The notes beneath the pieces are model-generated. The model did not search any database. It was given only the letters and a program-made list of their open reading frames with translations, and had not been told where the DNA came from. DNA of 64,000 nucleotides from Symbiodinium natans (taxonomy: Eukaryota; Sar; Dinophyceae; Suessiales; Symbiodiniaceae), in the NCBI GenBank assembly GCA_905221605.1, contig CAJNDS010001868.1:124001-188000 (forward strand). Direction: 5' to 3'. Positions 52,897-64,000 of this stretch are shown here, piece by piece. Within the stretch, counting starts at the first letter, position 1. Every line of letters starts with the position of its first letter. The position numbers and the translations under genes were made by a program.

Positions 52897-53101
52897 CCTT
52901 TTCGCAGAATACTGCCCAAAATATCCTCCTGCTTCCTCAGAGCTGCTTGAAAGTCATACGAGCTGACTGAAGGTCTTATGCGCTGCCCCGGCCAAGGCCA
53001 AGGCACGCTCCACTCTCCTAGACAGTGCCCCTGTCCAGAAACCGGGCCCGATCGTAAGCACAGGATGAGCATGCCGTCTGTGTCGAAGTGGCGCGCCAGG
53101 C
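52897..53101 (-). CDS. Two-exon fragment of an unknown protein
   Basis: Exon 53043-53101 (LARHFDTDGMLILCLRSGP; TGTTAG acceptor, GTTTCT donor) joins in phase to exon 52897-52982 (starts RIRPSVSSYDFQAALRK; GGGGCAG acceptor, GC donor after AAAGG). The chain is regular and charged. No family recognised. Further exons are likely on either side but were not found. Confidence 0.45.
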
Positions 53102-53302
53102 CTAACAGCAAAACGCCCGGGCCTAGGAAGGCATTCGGGCTTAGGAAGGAAGGAGAGGGTTTCGGGTTTGGGATGTGGCAGAGGCACCTGTCATAAACGT
53201 TCAGGAATAGGATTTAGGACCTAGGATTTTTTTCCCTTGTTGCGTCAGGATTCAGGACTTTAGAATTCTCTGAAGCCCTGCGCCTTGTTTCCCTCCAAGC
53301 CA

Positions 53303-53325
53303 GCTCTGTCGATTTGCGACAGAGC
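53303..53325. other. Short perfect hairpin
   Basis: GCTCTGTCG, ATTTG loop, CGACAGAGC. No T run follows; role unknown. Confidence 0.6.
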
Positions 53326-53382
53326 CCCAGAAAGCCCCAGAAAGCCCTAGAGCCCCCGAGTCCTTGAAACACACCAACTTTA

Positions 53383-53460
53383 GGGTTTAGGGTTTAGGGT
53401 TTAGGGTTTAGGGTTTAGGGTTAGGGTTTAGGGTTTAGGGTTTAGGGCTTCGGGTTTAGG
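53383..53460. repeat. TTTAGGG array
   Basis: Ten canonical units. 53110-53380 and 53460-53740 hold no recognised gene. Confidence 0.88.
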
Positions 53461-53739
53461 CCCACCAAGCGGGTTTCTCACGTGCTTCTTTGCTGATTTG
53501 CTTCTGTGCATTCTTGCGAACATGGTGTTTCATCGAATCTCTGCATTCGATAAGATGCTCGACCATGCTACCGGACAACAGCAATGATTGAAACAATGCA
53601 CAGCCGGACTGTATTCTTCACACTACATCATCAAAATTGGCAGGTACACGGAGATGATCAATCACCACTTCCCCTTGTGCCCCTGTGCTTTGTTCCCAAG
53701 AGTTTAAAGGTCAATGTTCAAAGATGCACGAGCAAACAC

Positions 53740-54345
<606 letters not shown>

Positions 54346-54959
54346 GTGTGTGTGTGTGTGCAAGGAACAAGACGGTGTCAGGGGCTACTTTTGTGCTTCC
54401 ATGTTCTGCTTTATGCATCTTTAGAAATGCTTGTTAGATTAGATCTCTAAGCCCTGCAAAAGCTGCATCTGCCAAGGTTTCTTTTCTCAATTAGGGCGTA
54501 GGGCTTTATAAGGTTTAGAAGGCCTTTCCGGGCCCTTGAAAGGCTCACCCCACAGCCCTCCCTCGGCCTAAAGCTTTTTACTGTCTAGAAGGCCTATAAG
54601 GCCCTAAACCACGAAGACTTTGGCCTGAAAGCGCCCCCACCCCCCCCCCCCCCATCCAAAACCGCCATGACGCACACTTTTTTTGCCCCACAACCCGTCG
54701 ACTCGTATGAGTTCTATAGGGTATAGAAGGGGCATATAAGGGATCCCCTTTGAAGGGCCCATACTGAGGGACCATGTAAGTACCCTAAACCCCAATTATA
54801 CCCTAAACCCCAAAAAACAAAACCCCAAACCCCAAACCCTAAACCCTAAGTTTAATGTCCGACTGTCAAAGTGCCCCCGCCTTGCGACATGGGGGAGACC
54901 ACTGAGCGAGCTCACATGGAGTCCTGTGGAAGCTTAGGGCTTTGCACCCTCTTCCCCCG

Positions 54960-55215
54960 CGGGTTTAGGGTTTAGGGTTTAGGGGATCTGGGCTATTCAC
55001 ACATACCCAACTTCTGAGGCGTCCGTGCTTGTGCCATATGCTACCTTAGGAGGGGATCCAGTTGAACATGTGAGTTCCAACATAACCATACACCTCTGAC
55101 CCTGCACCGGTGCTCAAATCCAATATGGGGTTTAGGGTTTAGGGTTGGCCCGATAAACCCTATAAACCCTATAAACCCTACAAACCCTGCAAACCCTAAA
55201 ACCCCTAAACCCTCA
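54960..55215. repeat. Short telomere-type tracts
   Basis: TTTAGGG at 54962-54985 and 55128-55148; AAACCCTAT type at 55155-55205. Confidence 0.8.
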
Positions 55216-55775
55216 CCCTAACCCTACCCAGCCGTCAAGGGAAAAGCACCGCAAAGTTGCGACAATGCCCTAGACCTTCTGGCCCTACACCGCGAAAAGA
55301 CCTATAAACACCTTCTAAGCACCCATCAAACACTACAAACCCCTATAACCCCCCAAACAACCCTGCAAACCCCTCTGACCCCTCGAAACCTGTGTAAACC
55401 CCTATAAACCCCACAAACCTCTAGACTCTAAACCTTGTAGAGACTCTATCAAGCCCTGCAAACCCCTCTAACCCCTCTAAACCTGCATAAACCCATAAAA
55501 ACCCCAACAAACCCCTAAAGCTTGTAGAGACCGCAACCCACAACCCCCCCGAATTCCACCTCTCGGCAGTGCGGCGCGACCCCGGGGGCCGATAAGGTAG
55601 GTGGCGGAAAAGTGAACAAATACTACTCCCTTATTATGGTCCCTTGATAATTGTACCGTCAGAAGCCCCCCCCGCATATTCTAATTATTCAGGCCCCTAT
55701 AGTAGCCCTAAACCCTAAACCCACAACCTTCTAAAATTATTGATTGAAAACCCTAAACCCTAAACTCCTAAACCC

Positions 55776-55779
<4 letters not shown>

Positions 55780-55810
<31 letters not shown>

Positions 55811-56030
55811 TTATTTATTATGGGAAAGCCGGGCCTCTCGAGGCAAGGAGATGGCGCCCTGCGCGCGCGTGTAGGGTTTAGGGCTTGGGGGTTCGGTGCA
55901 GGGTTTTTGGGGTTTAGGGTTGGGGTTTTCGGGCTCAGGGTTTTTGAGGGTTTATAGGGTTTTGAGGGTTTGCAGGGTTTATAGGGTTTATGGGGTTTAC
56001 AGGGTTTGTGGGCTTAGGGTCTAGGGTTGC
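55780..56030. repeat. TA run and TTTGAGGG/TTTATAGGG arrays
   Basis: TATATA 55780-55804 then TTTA units; degenerate G-rich telomere-type array 55865-56030. Confidence 0.85.
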
Positions 56031-56254
56031 CCGTTTTGGAGCTGGGGATTTTGGAGTTTCGGGTGCGGGGGTTCAGCGGGTATCGGTATAGCTTTGCGCT
56101 CACTAACCCTAACCCTAAACCCCAAACCCGGGGCATCTTCGCAACCTAAGCCCACCCGATTTCTTAGGCCGGCAATTTAAGCCCTCTCTCAGCATATCTC
56201 AAGAAGACCTAAACCCTGACCCTAAACCCTTTTCTGCATCCGGGCACCAAACCC

Positions 56255-56405
56255 TACAGCTAAACCCTAAACCCTATAAACCCTATAAACCCTATAAACC
56301 CTATAAACCCTATAAACCCTATAAACCCTATAAACCCTATAAACCCTATAAACCCTATAAACCCTATAAACCCTATACAACCCATAAACCCTATGAACCC
56401 TATAA
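56255..56405. repeat. AAACCCTAT nonamer array
   Basis: About twelve perfect 9-mers and variants. Confidence 0.92.
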
Positions 56406-56521
56406 GCCCTTTGACATCCAGGCCTCTGAAGTCTGCCGGGAACCCTAAAACCTAAAACCGTCCGAGACCCAATGCGGGAATCATGGAAGATTCCAAGGTC
56501 CCGACCTAGTCAGGCTAGGCA

Positions 56522-56774
56522 GAATCCCCTCCCCCTAATATTAACCCCCCCCACCCCCTCATACTAAAACCCCCCAATATACTATAAAATATCTACAATG
56601 AGGGTATATATGAAGTAGGGTATATATTTCTTGTACCCCCAAAAGGACACCAGGCATATACACTCACCAATATTAAAAAGGAACCGTATATACACTCACC
56701 AAAAACAGAAATATAAACCCTGCTTCATATAATATTAGGGGTAGGGGGGGCTCAATATTAGGGGGAGGGGATTC
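56522..56774. mobile_element. MITE-like family D carrying nested family E
   Basis: Perfect 21 bp terminal inverted repeats starting GAATCCCCTCCCCC; family E at 56608-56730 inside. Confidence 0.88.
56608..56730. mobile_element. MITE-like family E
   Basis: ATATGAAGTAGGGT ... ACCCTGCTTCATAT ends, with ACACTCACCAA twice inside; 123 bp, inserted in family D. Confidence 0.82.
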
Positions 56775-57099
56775 GAAGTTTAGTCCCTGAGACAGTCCCA
56801 CCCGCCGCGAAAGAGCAGTTGTCTTGGTTGGAGAGTTTAGGGTTTAGGGTTTCGGGTTTAGGGTTTAGGGTTAGGGTTTAGGGTTATCCCCAACCCTGAG
56901 GGGCTTTGCAGACGCAAACCTCAGAACCCGCAAAGACCGAATGACCCACACCTAGAGAGCCTAAACAGTTCGCGCGGCCTGCGGGAAGTCTTGCAGGCGA
57001 GATCCACCACGAAGGCTCTTCAGCACCGTCGTGGCATACCTCATTGCGGCGTCTAAGTTCAGAGCACCATATACAGACAAAGTGTCGACAAAAAAGGTC

Positions 57100-57535
57100 A
57101 CGCATACCCTCCTACTGCCCCCCGCGCAGCCACACCCTAGGACCCCAGCCCTTACACCCCACGAGCCCTAAGCCCAGACCCTAAACCCTCCCAGCCCAAG
57201 GCGTATCTTTGCGGCCTGCCAGCCCTCCCTGGTGACCTCCTACTAGTCGCTTAAGAACCCCCACGAAAAATGAAAAAGACTCTTCCTTATAAAGGTAATT
57301 GAAGGATTATTGTTCCTTTTCTAATTTTGGGGTTCTTATGCAAATAGTAGCCTCTTTGTGTGCCTCATAACTCTTTGCAGCGGGCTTGGAAGGATCAACT
57401 TCAGAACTGCGCGCTCGCGTGGGCCTCCCCGAAGAGCAGCCGGAAGTTTTCCTATGACTTCAGGTCATCCAAGCCCAAACTGCGCAACCCGGAAAGCCCA
57501 GACACTGAATGCCCCGACACCCGTAGCCAACCCTA
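57100..57535. other. Unique stretch, no gene recognised
   Basis: Partly T-rich (57280-57350). A 61-codon plus ORF at 57358-57543 ends in telomere-type sequence. Nothing recognised. Confidence 0.5.
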
Positions 57536-57719
57536 AACCCTAAACCCTAAACCCTAAACCCTAAACCCTAAATCCTAAACCCTCAACATCAACAACCTGA
57601 ACTCCAACCCAGCAGCCATGTCATCCCCAGACACCCAATTAAACCCTCAGCCCTGTAAGCCCCAAACCCTGCTCCCAATTTGCTCACAGCACAACAAAGC
57701 GGAAGCTAGAATCCTACAA

Positions 57720-58035
57720 TACTACGAGAGTACTATAAAACACTCATATAGAAGTATGTGAATCACGAATATATGGCCGTATAACAACATGATCTAACAA
57801 CATGATCCTACACTAGAAAATTTGTAATATAGCCATTTAACAAGGTTTAAAGGGATACAGTATAAGAAAATATTAATAATCTAGTCATTTAACAACTTAA
57901 AAAAGGATATAGTATAAGATCATATTTATAAAATATAGTCATTTAACATTTAACAACTTGAAAAGGTTATGGCATAAGACATTAACAAGACATCTAACAA
58001 TTTTTGAAAAGGATATAGCATAAGAGTTTCCGCTT
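57720..58035. repeat. AT-rich imperfect tandem repeat
   Basis: Four divergent units of roughly 60 bp, each with a TTTAACAACTT core followed by AAAAGGATATAGTATAAG. The only strongly AT-rich stretch of this size in the window. Confidence 0.75.
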
Positions 58036-58424
58036 CTCTCAGCCGGTCACTCCGTGAGGCGGCTATCCAAGCTGGTCTGGACCTGAGAAAGCCGTGCTGA
58101 GCTCCCAAAGGGTGCTGTTGAGCTGGGCGTTCAAACCCTAAACCCTAAAACCCCAAACCCTAAGCCCTAAACCCAAAATGGAGAAACCCTATAAACTTAT
58201 CAACCCTCGGCAAAGCCTGAGGCCCTAAACCTCTCAACCCGCAAACCTCTCAACCCGTAAACATTTCAACCAGTAACCCTAAACCCGGTTCTGGGTGCCG
58301 CCTTTTCGAGCTCCTTGGGATAATGTTATGGGGTGCTTATGGGGTCAAGAGTCTGGGGAATTGATTCGGTTGCGGTGTCTGGAATGTGGTCCGAAGGGAT
58401 CAGTTAAGATTTCGAGTGTCAGGT

Positions 58425-58497
58425 TCCTAAACCCTAAACCCTAAACCCTAAACCCTAAACCCTAAACCCTAAACCCTAAAACCCTCAACCCTAAACT
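58425..58497. repeat. CCCTAAA array
   Basis: Nine canonical units. Confidence 0.9.
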
Positions 58498-58768
58498 TCT
58501 TGTGGGCTTGTAGGGCTCGTGGTTTGGGCCTCCACATTTAGGCATGTTTCGCAAACAGCTTCTGAAGGTTGAGTTGACCACCTACCCACTCCATGCCCGC
58601 AGCCTGCTTGCCTAGTCAGCATGGGCTATTAGGCCTTAGAATCCCCTAAGCAACCCTTCTAAGGGCCCTTTTAAGGGGTTAGAGGGTATGATAGCACATG
58701 TAGGTAGTCAGCTACTCAGCAATGTTGTGGAGGAACTCAGGTGTGAGCGGAGATGTTGTTTTCCTGTC

Positions 58769-58912
58769 TCTCTCTCTCTCTATCTATCACTCTCTTCTCT
58801 CTCACTCACTCTCTCTTTCGCTCTCTCCGTCTCTCCCTCTCTCCCTCTCTCACCCTCTCTCTCCCCTCTCTCTCCCTCTCTCTCTCTCTCTCTCCCTCTT
58901 TCTCTCTTTGCA
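58769..58912. repeat. TC microsatellite
   Basis: CTCT/CCCTCT tract; overlapping Ser/Leu-rich ORFs are artefacts. Confidence 0.95.
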
Positions 58913-59107
58913 TGTTTATCGGTTTGGGTGGGGGTTGGGGTTCGCGTTTCTGTTGCGTGGAAATGTGGAATAGAAAATGCGATGTAATGCTGATCCAAAC
59001 CAGAGCAAGCATTCCTCGGCCAGGTCCGAACAAGCAAACAGTTTGCAAGAGCAACAAGTAGACGAAGCTGAAACATTAAAGCAACATGCGCGCAGTACAG
59101 ATCCATC

Positions 59108-59226
59108 TTACCTTGGGGGCCAAATGAACCCTAAAATTGGGGGCCATATACCCTGACTACTATAACTCCTATTCATGTATATGAGCCCTAAAACCCTTCT
59201 TTAGGGCTCATGTCGTCCCAAGATAC
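59108..59226. mobile_element. MITE-like family A, intact
   Basis: About 119 bp, left end TTACCTTGGGGGCCAAATG, right end complementary; shares GGGGCCATATACCCT core. Confidence 0.82.
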
Positions 59227-59592
59227 GAATCCAACCACAATTCGTCTCCACCGTCGTGCAACAGCTCAAACATTGCCCTGCAAGTGGGAGTTCAGAAATA
59301 AAAGCCGCTGCGCCAAAAAATTTCAGGAGAGTCGCCCAAGCCCATAAGCGTGACTTGAAATGTAGCTAAAAACTCTAAACCCAGACCCTAAACCCTAAGC
59401 CCCAAATTTTAGGGGCTTCGCCCTGATGCGCCAGCTCTCCGAAGAGGATCCGAAATGGGACCCTAATATCCCCTCCTGGGTTCTGGTTCCCTAAACCCTA
59501 AACCCCAAACCCTGAACCCTCAACACCTCTGCGCACCGGCTCGAGGCGGGCGGCGCGCAGAGCTCAAAATATCAGACCCCTTTGAACCATTT

Positions 59593-59810
59593 AGGGTTTA
59601 GGGTTTAGGGTTTAGGGTTTAGGGTTTAGGGTTTAGGGTTTAGGGTTTAGGGAACCAGAGTAGCCGAGGTCAAAGCGAGCAGCTGCATCTCCATTTCGTA
59701 ACGGTACTCCTTCGTGCTCAGGTGATTCAATGGACATGCCTCAATGCCCTGTTTAGGGTTTAGGGTTTAGGGTTTAGGGTTTAGGGGTTTAGGGTTTAGG
59801 GTTTATGGCG
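59593..59810. repeat. Two TTTAGGG arrays
   Basis: 59593-59653 and 59755-59806. GAACCA occurs on both sides of the first. 59815-60120 is unique with a hydrophobic 80-codon minus ORF of no known family. Confidence 0.8.
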
Positions 59811-60121
59811 TGCCTGAACTCCTCAACTCTTCGGACACGAAAGCATGGAGGTTTGTGCTTGCCTCGGGCAGCCAACTATGCAAGACCCGATTGCTTTCAA
59901 ATCCTCAGGCACGTGGCTGCCGAAACCTTACAAAAGCCATAGGAAAACCCCTGCTGCACAAACAGAAGAACTTGCAAAGTTTTTTCTGACATAAAACAAC
60001 ACCAAAAATGGCTTATGAACCTCCGATTGAAAAGCCCCACGACCTGCATACATGCTGAGAACATGGCACAAAAGACAAATAATGGCTCGTTTTCAAAGAC
60101 TGCATGTAGGGTGCAAACTGT

Positions 60122-60236
60122 ACTGGACCCAGGAGGCACCTAGGACTAACAGGTGCGTCCTTTTTGGTTTAAAAGGGGCCTCCAAGGGAACCTAAACCCA
60201 AAACAACAGAGACAAAGGGCCTACCCTGGGTCCTAC
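60122..60236. mobile_element. MITE-like family F
   Basis: CTGGACCCAGGAGG ... CTACCCTGGGTCCTA with CTTTTTGGTTTAAAAGGGG core. Confidence 0.7.
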
Positions 60237-60296
60237 CGAATTTGCACCCTCAACCATAAACCCGATGGGTATCCAATGTGTCGTCATCCCTTCCCC

Positions 60297-60496
60297 CCAA
60301 AAATTAACCCCCCCCCCCCCCCCCCCCCCCTAACTTTAAATACCCCCCATTACAGTCATATTATAGTATATTGGCCCTAAACCCTAAACCCTAAACCCTA
60401 AACCCTAAACCCAAAACCCTAAACCCTAAACCCTAAACCCTAAACCCTAAACCCTAACCCCTGAAATTGGGGGGGGGGGGGGGGGGGGGTGTTTAA
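60297..60496. mobile_element. Degenerate family D split by a CCCTAAA tract
   Basis: C run, TTTAAATACCCCCC, then CCCTAAA units at 60373-60462, then G run and TTTAATATTGG. Confidence 0.6.
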
Positions 60497-60619
60497 TATT
60501 GGTACCCAATACGTCCTAACAAAGGGCCGGGGTCTGCTGGCGAACCTACTCGTCCTTCGCCACTTCCTGTCTTGGGAGCCCCAAGAAGTGCTTGCAACTG
60601 ACAGCATCACACGGTGTTG

Positions 60620-61000
60620 CTAAACCCTGAACCCTGAACCCTAAACCCTAAACCCCTAAACCCCTAAACCCCTGAACCCGAAACCCCTAAACCCTAAACC
60701 CTAAACCCTAAACCCCAAACCCTAAACCCCTAAACCCCTAAACCCCTAAACCCTAAACCCTAAACCCTAAACCCTAAACCCTAAGCCCAAACTCTAGCCC
60801 CTAAAGCCCTACATAGGGGTAAACCAGCGAGATCACATCCTGGGAGCAGCCCTCGAGGTCATAAACCATCCTCGGAAGCGGGTGGGGGCCGATCCAAGGG
60901 AGGAGGGTTTAGGGTTTAGGGTTTAGGGGTTTAGGGGTTTAGGGGTTTAGGGGTTTAGGGGTTTAGGGGTTTAGGGGTTTAGGGGTTTAGGGGTTTAGGG
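60620..61000. repeat. CCCTAAA/CCCCTAAA and TTTAGGGG arrays
   Basis: Mixed 7- and 8-mers at 60620-60795; ten TTTAGGGG 8-mers at 60917-61000. The island between (60805-60905) is open on both strands (minus MVYDLEGCSQDVISL, plus DHILGAALE). Confidence 0.88.
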
Positions 61001-61048
61001 GACTTCCCGGCCCGAAATCCGAGAGCTGAAAGGGACAGGCTGCGGCAG

Positions 61049-61553
61049 GGAAGGCTGAGCAGATTGAAGAGGCTGAAAAGCTGGGCTCCGGAAGTCTGTA
61101 CCACTTGGTGATGTGTGATGCTTACTTCAGGCATGAGGAGTCTGGAGGGTTCGTGTCCTGCAAGCCCTAAACCCTAAACCCTAAACCCTAAACCCTAAAA
61201 CCCCAAACCCTAAACCCCAAACCCTAAACCGCAGGGTTTAGGGCTGCCCATGGAGTGCAGATTTGCAGCCCGAGGCGCTGGGCCAATGCTCGGCACTGCT
61301 GTCGATGTGGCTTGGAGAGACGCAGTCGAGACCTTCGGGTTCAGGGGGTCAGGGGGTCAGGGGGTTCGGGGTTCGGGGTTAGGGGTTCGGGGTTCAGGGT
61401 TCAGGGGGTCAGGGGGTTTAGGGGTTTAGGGGTTCAGGGGTCAAGGGGTCAGGGGTTCAGGGGTTCAGGGGTCGGGGGTCAGGGTTTACGGTTTAGGGTT
61501 TACGAAGACTTTTCCGAGGCTGTCTGGGATCTGGCTCTGTTTCTGAGCCGGAT
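61049..61553 (+). CDS. Three-exon plus-strand fragment of an unknown protein
   Basis: Exon 61049-61163 (AEQIEEAEKLGSGSLYHLVM, then DAYFRHEESGGFVSC; CGGCAG acceptor, GC donor) is the best supported. In-phase continuations are 61269-61338 (WANARHCCRCGLERRSRDLR; TTTGCAG acceptor, GT donor, a Cys-His cluster) and 61519-61553 (AVWDLALFLSRM). No family recognised. Being on the plus strand, it belongs to a different transcript from the two recognised genes. Confidence 0.45.
61340..61500. repeat. GGGTTCAG/GGGTCAGG array
   Basis: TTCAGGGG-like octamers, an intron of the plus-strand fragment if that model holds. Confidence 0.85.
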
Positions 61554-61635
61554 GTTGTGAAGGGAGCCGAAGGCTGAGGAAGTTGAATCCTCGAAAGTCC
61601 CAAAAGTCGCCTATAGCCTGAAACCTCGACACGTG

Positions 61636-61722
61636 GGGGTTTACAAGAATAATACCCCCGAATATAGATCCCCAAAATAGTACGGGTTTCCTTATAACAA
61701 GGACCCCAAGAAGGTACCCCTA
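61636..61722. mobile_element. Family H repeat (related: 14840-14906, 12957-13045, 25482-25537)
   Basis: Shares CCCCGAATATAGATCCCC, AACAAGGACCCC and AAGGTACCCCTAAT across four places, two of them inverted. Ends unclear. Confidence 0.65.
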
Positions 61723-61906
61723 ATGTGGTGGGAAAAGCCCTAAACCCTAATCCCTAGTCCCTAAACCCTAAACCTTGGCATTTCTGAGGCGCCGGCTTCT
61801 TGCTGTGGCGCATGTGGCAGAATTTGCACTTGTCACCGTTCTGACACCCAGACCTGCGACAACGCCCTGGTCCAAACCCTCAACCCTAAACCGTAAACCC
61901 TAAAGC

Positions 61907-61990
61907 CTTAGTAGGGAATGAAGGAAATAGAGCCCTATATAATCTTTAAGGGAGTGTATCAGGTACCTCATTCCCTCATTCCCTACTAAG
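61907..61990. mobile_element. MITE-like family L
   Basis: 84 bp with 20 bp ends CTTAGTAGGGAATGAAGGAA and its complement (one mismatch). Confidence 0.82.
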
Positions 61991-62077
61991 AACCAGCCAG
62001 ACAAAGGAGGGAACTCCCCTTCCGGTAGCTCACGCTTCCTTTTTTCCCTGTCTAAACCCTAAACTCTAACTCCTCAA

Positions 62078-62208
62078 CCTGGGATGTTCCCCCTTATGCT
62101 GCTATAATCAGGGGTTTAGGGTTTAGGGTTTAGGGCCTAGGGTTTAGGGTTATGCTGCTATAATCCCTATAAAGGACTGCATGTTAGTATACGGGGGGAA
62201 CATCCTAA
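62078..62208. mobile_element. MITE-like family B split by telomere-type tract
   Basis: Ends CTGGGATGTTCCCCC and GGGGGGAACATCCTAA. Inside, TTATGCTGCTATAATC occurs at 62094-62109 and 62150-62165 around a 40 bp TTTAGGG tract. Confidence 0.9.
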
Positions 62209-62425
62209 CCCCCAACCCGAAACCCATGCGATCTTGAAAGGGCAACATGCCGACCGATTGCAAAGGGCATTGCTTAAACGCAGCCCTGAACCCCCCCTGC
62301 ATCAGGCTTCAGCAAGACCCCAAACCCTAAACCCAAAACCCTGATCCCTCAACTCTGAAGGTTGGACTTGAGGTTCCTCCACCAGAGAATGATGCCGATT
62401 TCGGAACCTCCTGTGGGACTCAACA

Positions 62426-62591
62426 CTAGACCCGAGAGAGGGTACCCCTTTTGGTTTTAAGGGGATTTTAAGGGAACCCTAAACCCTAAACCCTAAACCC
62501 TAAAACGTAAACCCTAAACCCTAGACCCTTTTGGTTTTAAGGGAACCCCAACCCTAAAAAAAAGGAAATAAGGGCCGACTCCCGGTCCTAG
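62426..62591. mobile_element. MITE-like family F split by a CCCTAAA tract
   Basis: CTAGACCCGAGAG ... CTCCCGGTCCTAG. CCCTTTTGGTTTTAAGGG at 62446-62463 and 62526-62543 flanks the tract. Confidence 0.85.
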
Positions 62592-63167
62592 AATATGATA
62601 CGTTGGTCAAAGGTTTAGGGTTTAGGGTTTAGGGTTTTCCCACCCAACAAAAACCGTGGTTCTCAGCCTAATACAAGCAAATACCAAGGCTTCAAGAACG
62701 CAATTGGAGTATTCTTGAATGCCAAGCACGCGACCGCGAGTAGAAGTAGTGGCATGGACGACCTGGGTCCACGGGTGTGCTCAAGAACATTGTCCCAGGA
62801 GAGTTTCCGAGCTTACAGAAGATGTAGTTCATATGTTAACCCTTCTCTACCCTTACTATGTAAACTTGTAAACATATATATTCCCAACTCAACAGTAGCA
62901 ACACTCTCCCCCTCAACTGCCGAAGCCGTGAACATCAGGGTGCCCCTGAAAACTCAAGAGCAGTTGGGCGGAGGGTGGATCTAAATGATAGGCTCGTCTG
63001 CTACCCCTAAACCCTAAATCCTAAACCCTAAGCCCTAAACCCTAGACCCTTAAGGAAGGCCCGCAGAAACAATCCGTTCCGACGCAGTGTTGGGGTCTTG
63101 GAGGGCTACATGTCTACATCTCCTTGCTCTTTCGCTCTTTGCCTCCCTGGAGTGATACTCGAAGCCC

Positions 63168-63255
63168 TTTAGGGTTTAGGGTTTAGGGTTTAGGGTTTAG
63201 GGTTTAGGGTTTAGGGTTTAGGGTTTAGGCTTTAGGGTTTCGGGTTTAGGGTACC
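63168..63255. repeat. TTTAGGG array
   Basis: Ten units. 62600-63000 and 63255-63415 hold no recognised gene; 63416-63660 and 63865-64000 are degenerate CCCTAAA blocks. Confidence 0.88.
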
Positions 63256-64000
63256 CTTGGGCTTCAGGCCCCTTTTCAAGACCCCAAAGGTCATGTAAGG
63301 GGCATAGAAATGGGAGCAAACTAAGGGAAATCTTAGGGGGTGCGAGTCTTAGCCCCTTGATTGCCCACGTGCTTGTGAAAACGCCGAAGCTTAAAACCCC
63401 TGTGTTGCATCTGCAGCCCTAACCCCTAAACCCTAGCCCCTAAACCCTAAACCCTAGACCCTAGACCCTTGGCCCTAAACCCTAAACTCGTTGAGCTGAG
63501 CCAGGATACACTGGCCCCTCGCGTGCCCTGCCGAGCCGGGGAGGGAAAGAAGCCTCAGAGAAGCAGGGGTGCGAAAGAGGTTTCAGGGGGCTTAAGGGTG
63601 TCAGCTAAACCCTAAACCCTAACCCTAAACCCTAAGCCCGAAACCCTAAACCCTAAACTGCAAAGGGCACTGGCATCCTTGGGCCACGAGCGCTAAGGGA
63701 AAGAGATGCGCAGGGAAAACCCGCCCTTTTCGCCATCAAGAAGGGTTTAGGACTAGGTTTAGGGTGTAAAGTTTCAGGCTAGAAAAATCCAAAGCCTGAC
63801 CCCACAATCCTCAAAAGAGCTCAAGGCCCTCGCAGACTGCTAGTACATGCTATTCATCCTAGACCATACCCTAAACCCCTAAACCCTAATACCCTAAGAC
63901 CCTACAACAGACACCCAAAACCCCAAAACCCTAAAACCTACACCCTTTTGGAGTGCCCGTAAACCTGCACCCTAAGCCCGATAAGCCTAAACCCTAGATT

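Overview
The window looks like a piece of a dinoflagellate nuclear genome, probably Symbiodiniaceae-like. That placement is inference. The grounds are TTTAGGG/CCCTAAA telomere-type repeats scattered through the whole window, genes cut into very short exons, introns whose donors are mostly GC (some GT, a few GA) with AG acceptors, and a protein kinase of a style I associate with dinoflagellates. No long ORF in the window is a gene. The coding sequence sits in the 20-120 nt GC-rich islands between telomere-type tracts.

Left part, minus strand, 14.5 to 0.15 kb: a Ser/Thr-type protein kinase gene. I could chain 16 exons by eye, with every splice phase compatible. They give, in order, a weak Gly-loop region, VVKDM (beta3), the alphaC helix, the hinge, alphaD, alphaE, HRDISLEN, MDFG and YYRAPE. 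The 3' end runs off the left edge and the 5' end is unresolved; possible upstream exons lie at 16.3 and 18.5 kb.

Middle part, minus strand, about 48 (perhaps 51.7) to 23.8 (perhaps 21.3) kb: a circularly permuted nucleolar GTPase of the nucleostemin/GNL3L/Nug1 family. More than 20 in-phase exons carry VLDARDP, LLLN-K-IDLVP, HPAIAFKA, GADELMQLLKNYSR, GYPNTGKSS, GVTKLMQE, DSPGVVF and LRNVVR, in the permuted G4-G5-G1-G2-G3 order. Its expected role is 60S ribosome assembly.

Right part: a two-exon minus-strand fragment at 52.9-53.1 kb and a three-exon plus-strand fragment at 61.0-61.55 kb, both of unknown function. The rest is repeat-rich.

Introns and spacers hold four layers of repeats. First, canonical and variant telomere-type arrays (7-, 8- and 9-mers); several are flanked by 9-18 bp direct duplications, so they appear to have been inserted. 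Second, at least eleven families of roughly 50-150 bp terminal-inverted-repeat elements (MITE-like), some nested in one another and some split by telomere-type tracts. Third, a roughly 1 kb near-perfect inverted repeat built of a palindromic GGCCTACCGGTAGGCC-like satellite. Fourth, microsatellites and homopolymer G/C tracts. The two genes do not obviously work together; they are neighbours on one strand, as is common in dinoflagellate gene clusters.

Exon limits were set by eye from splice motifs, phase and knowledge of the families. Many islands are open on both strands, so exons outside the two recognised genes are weak calls.
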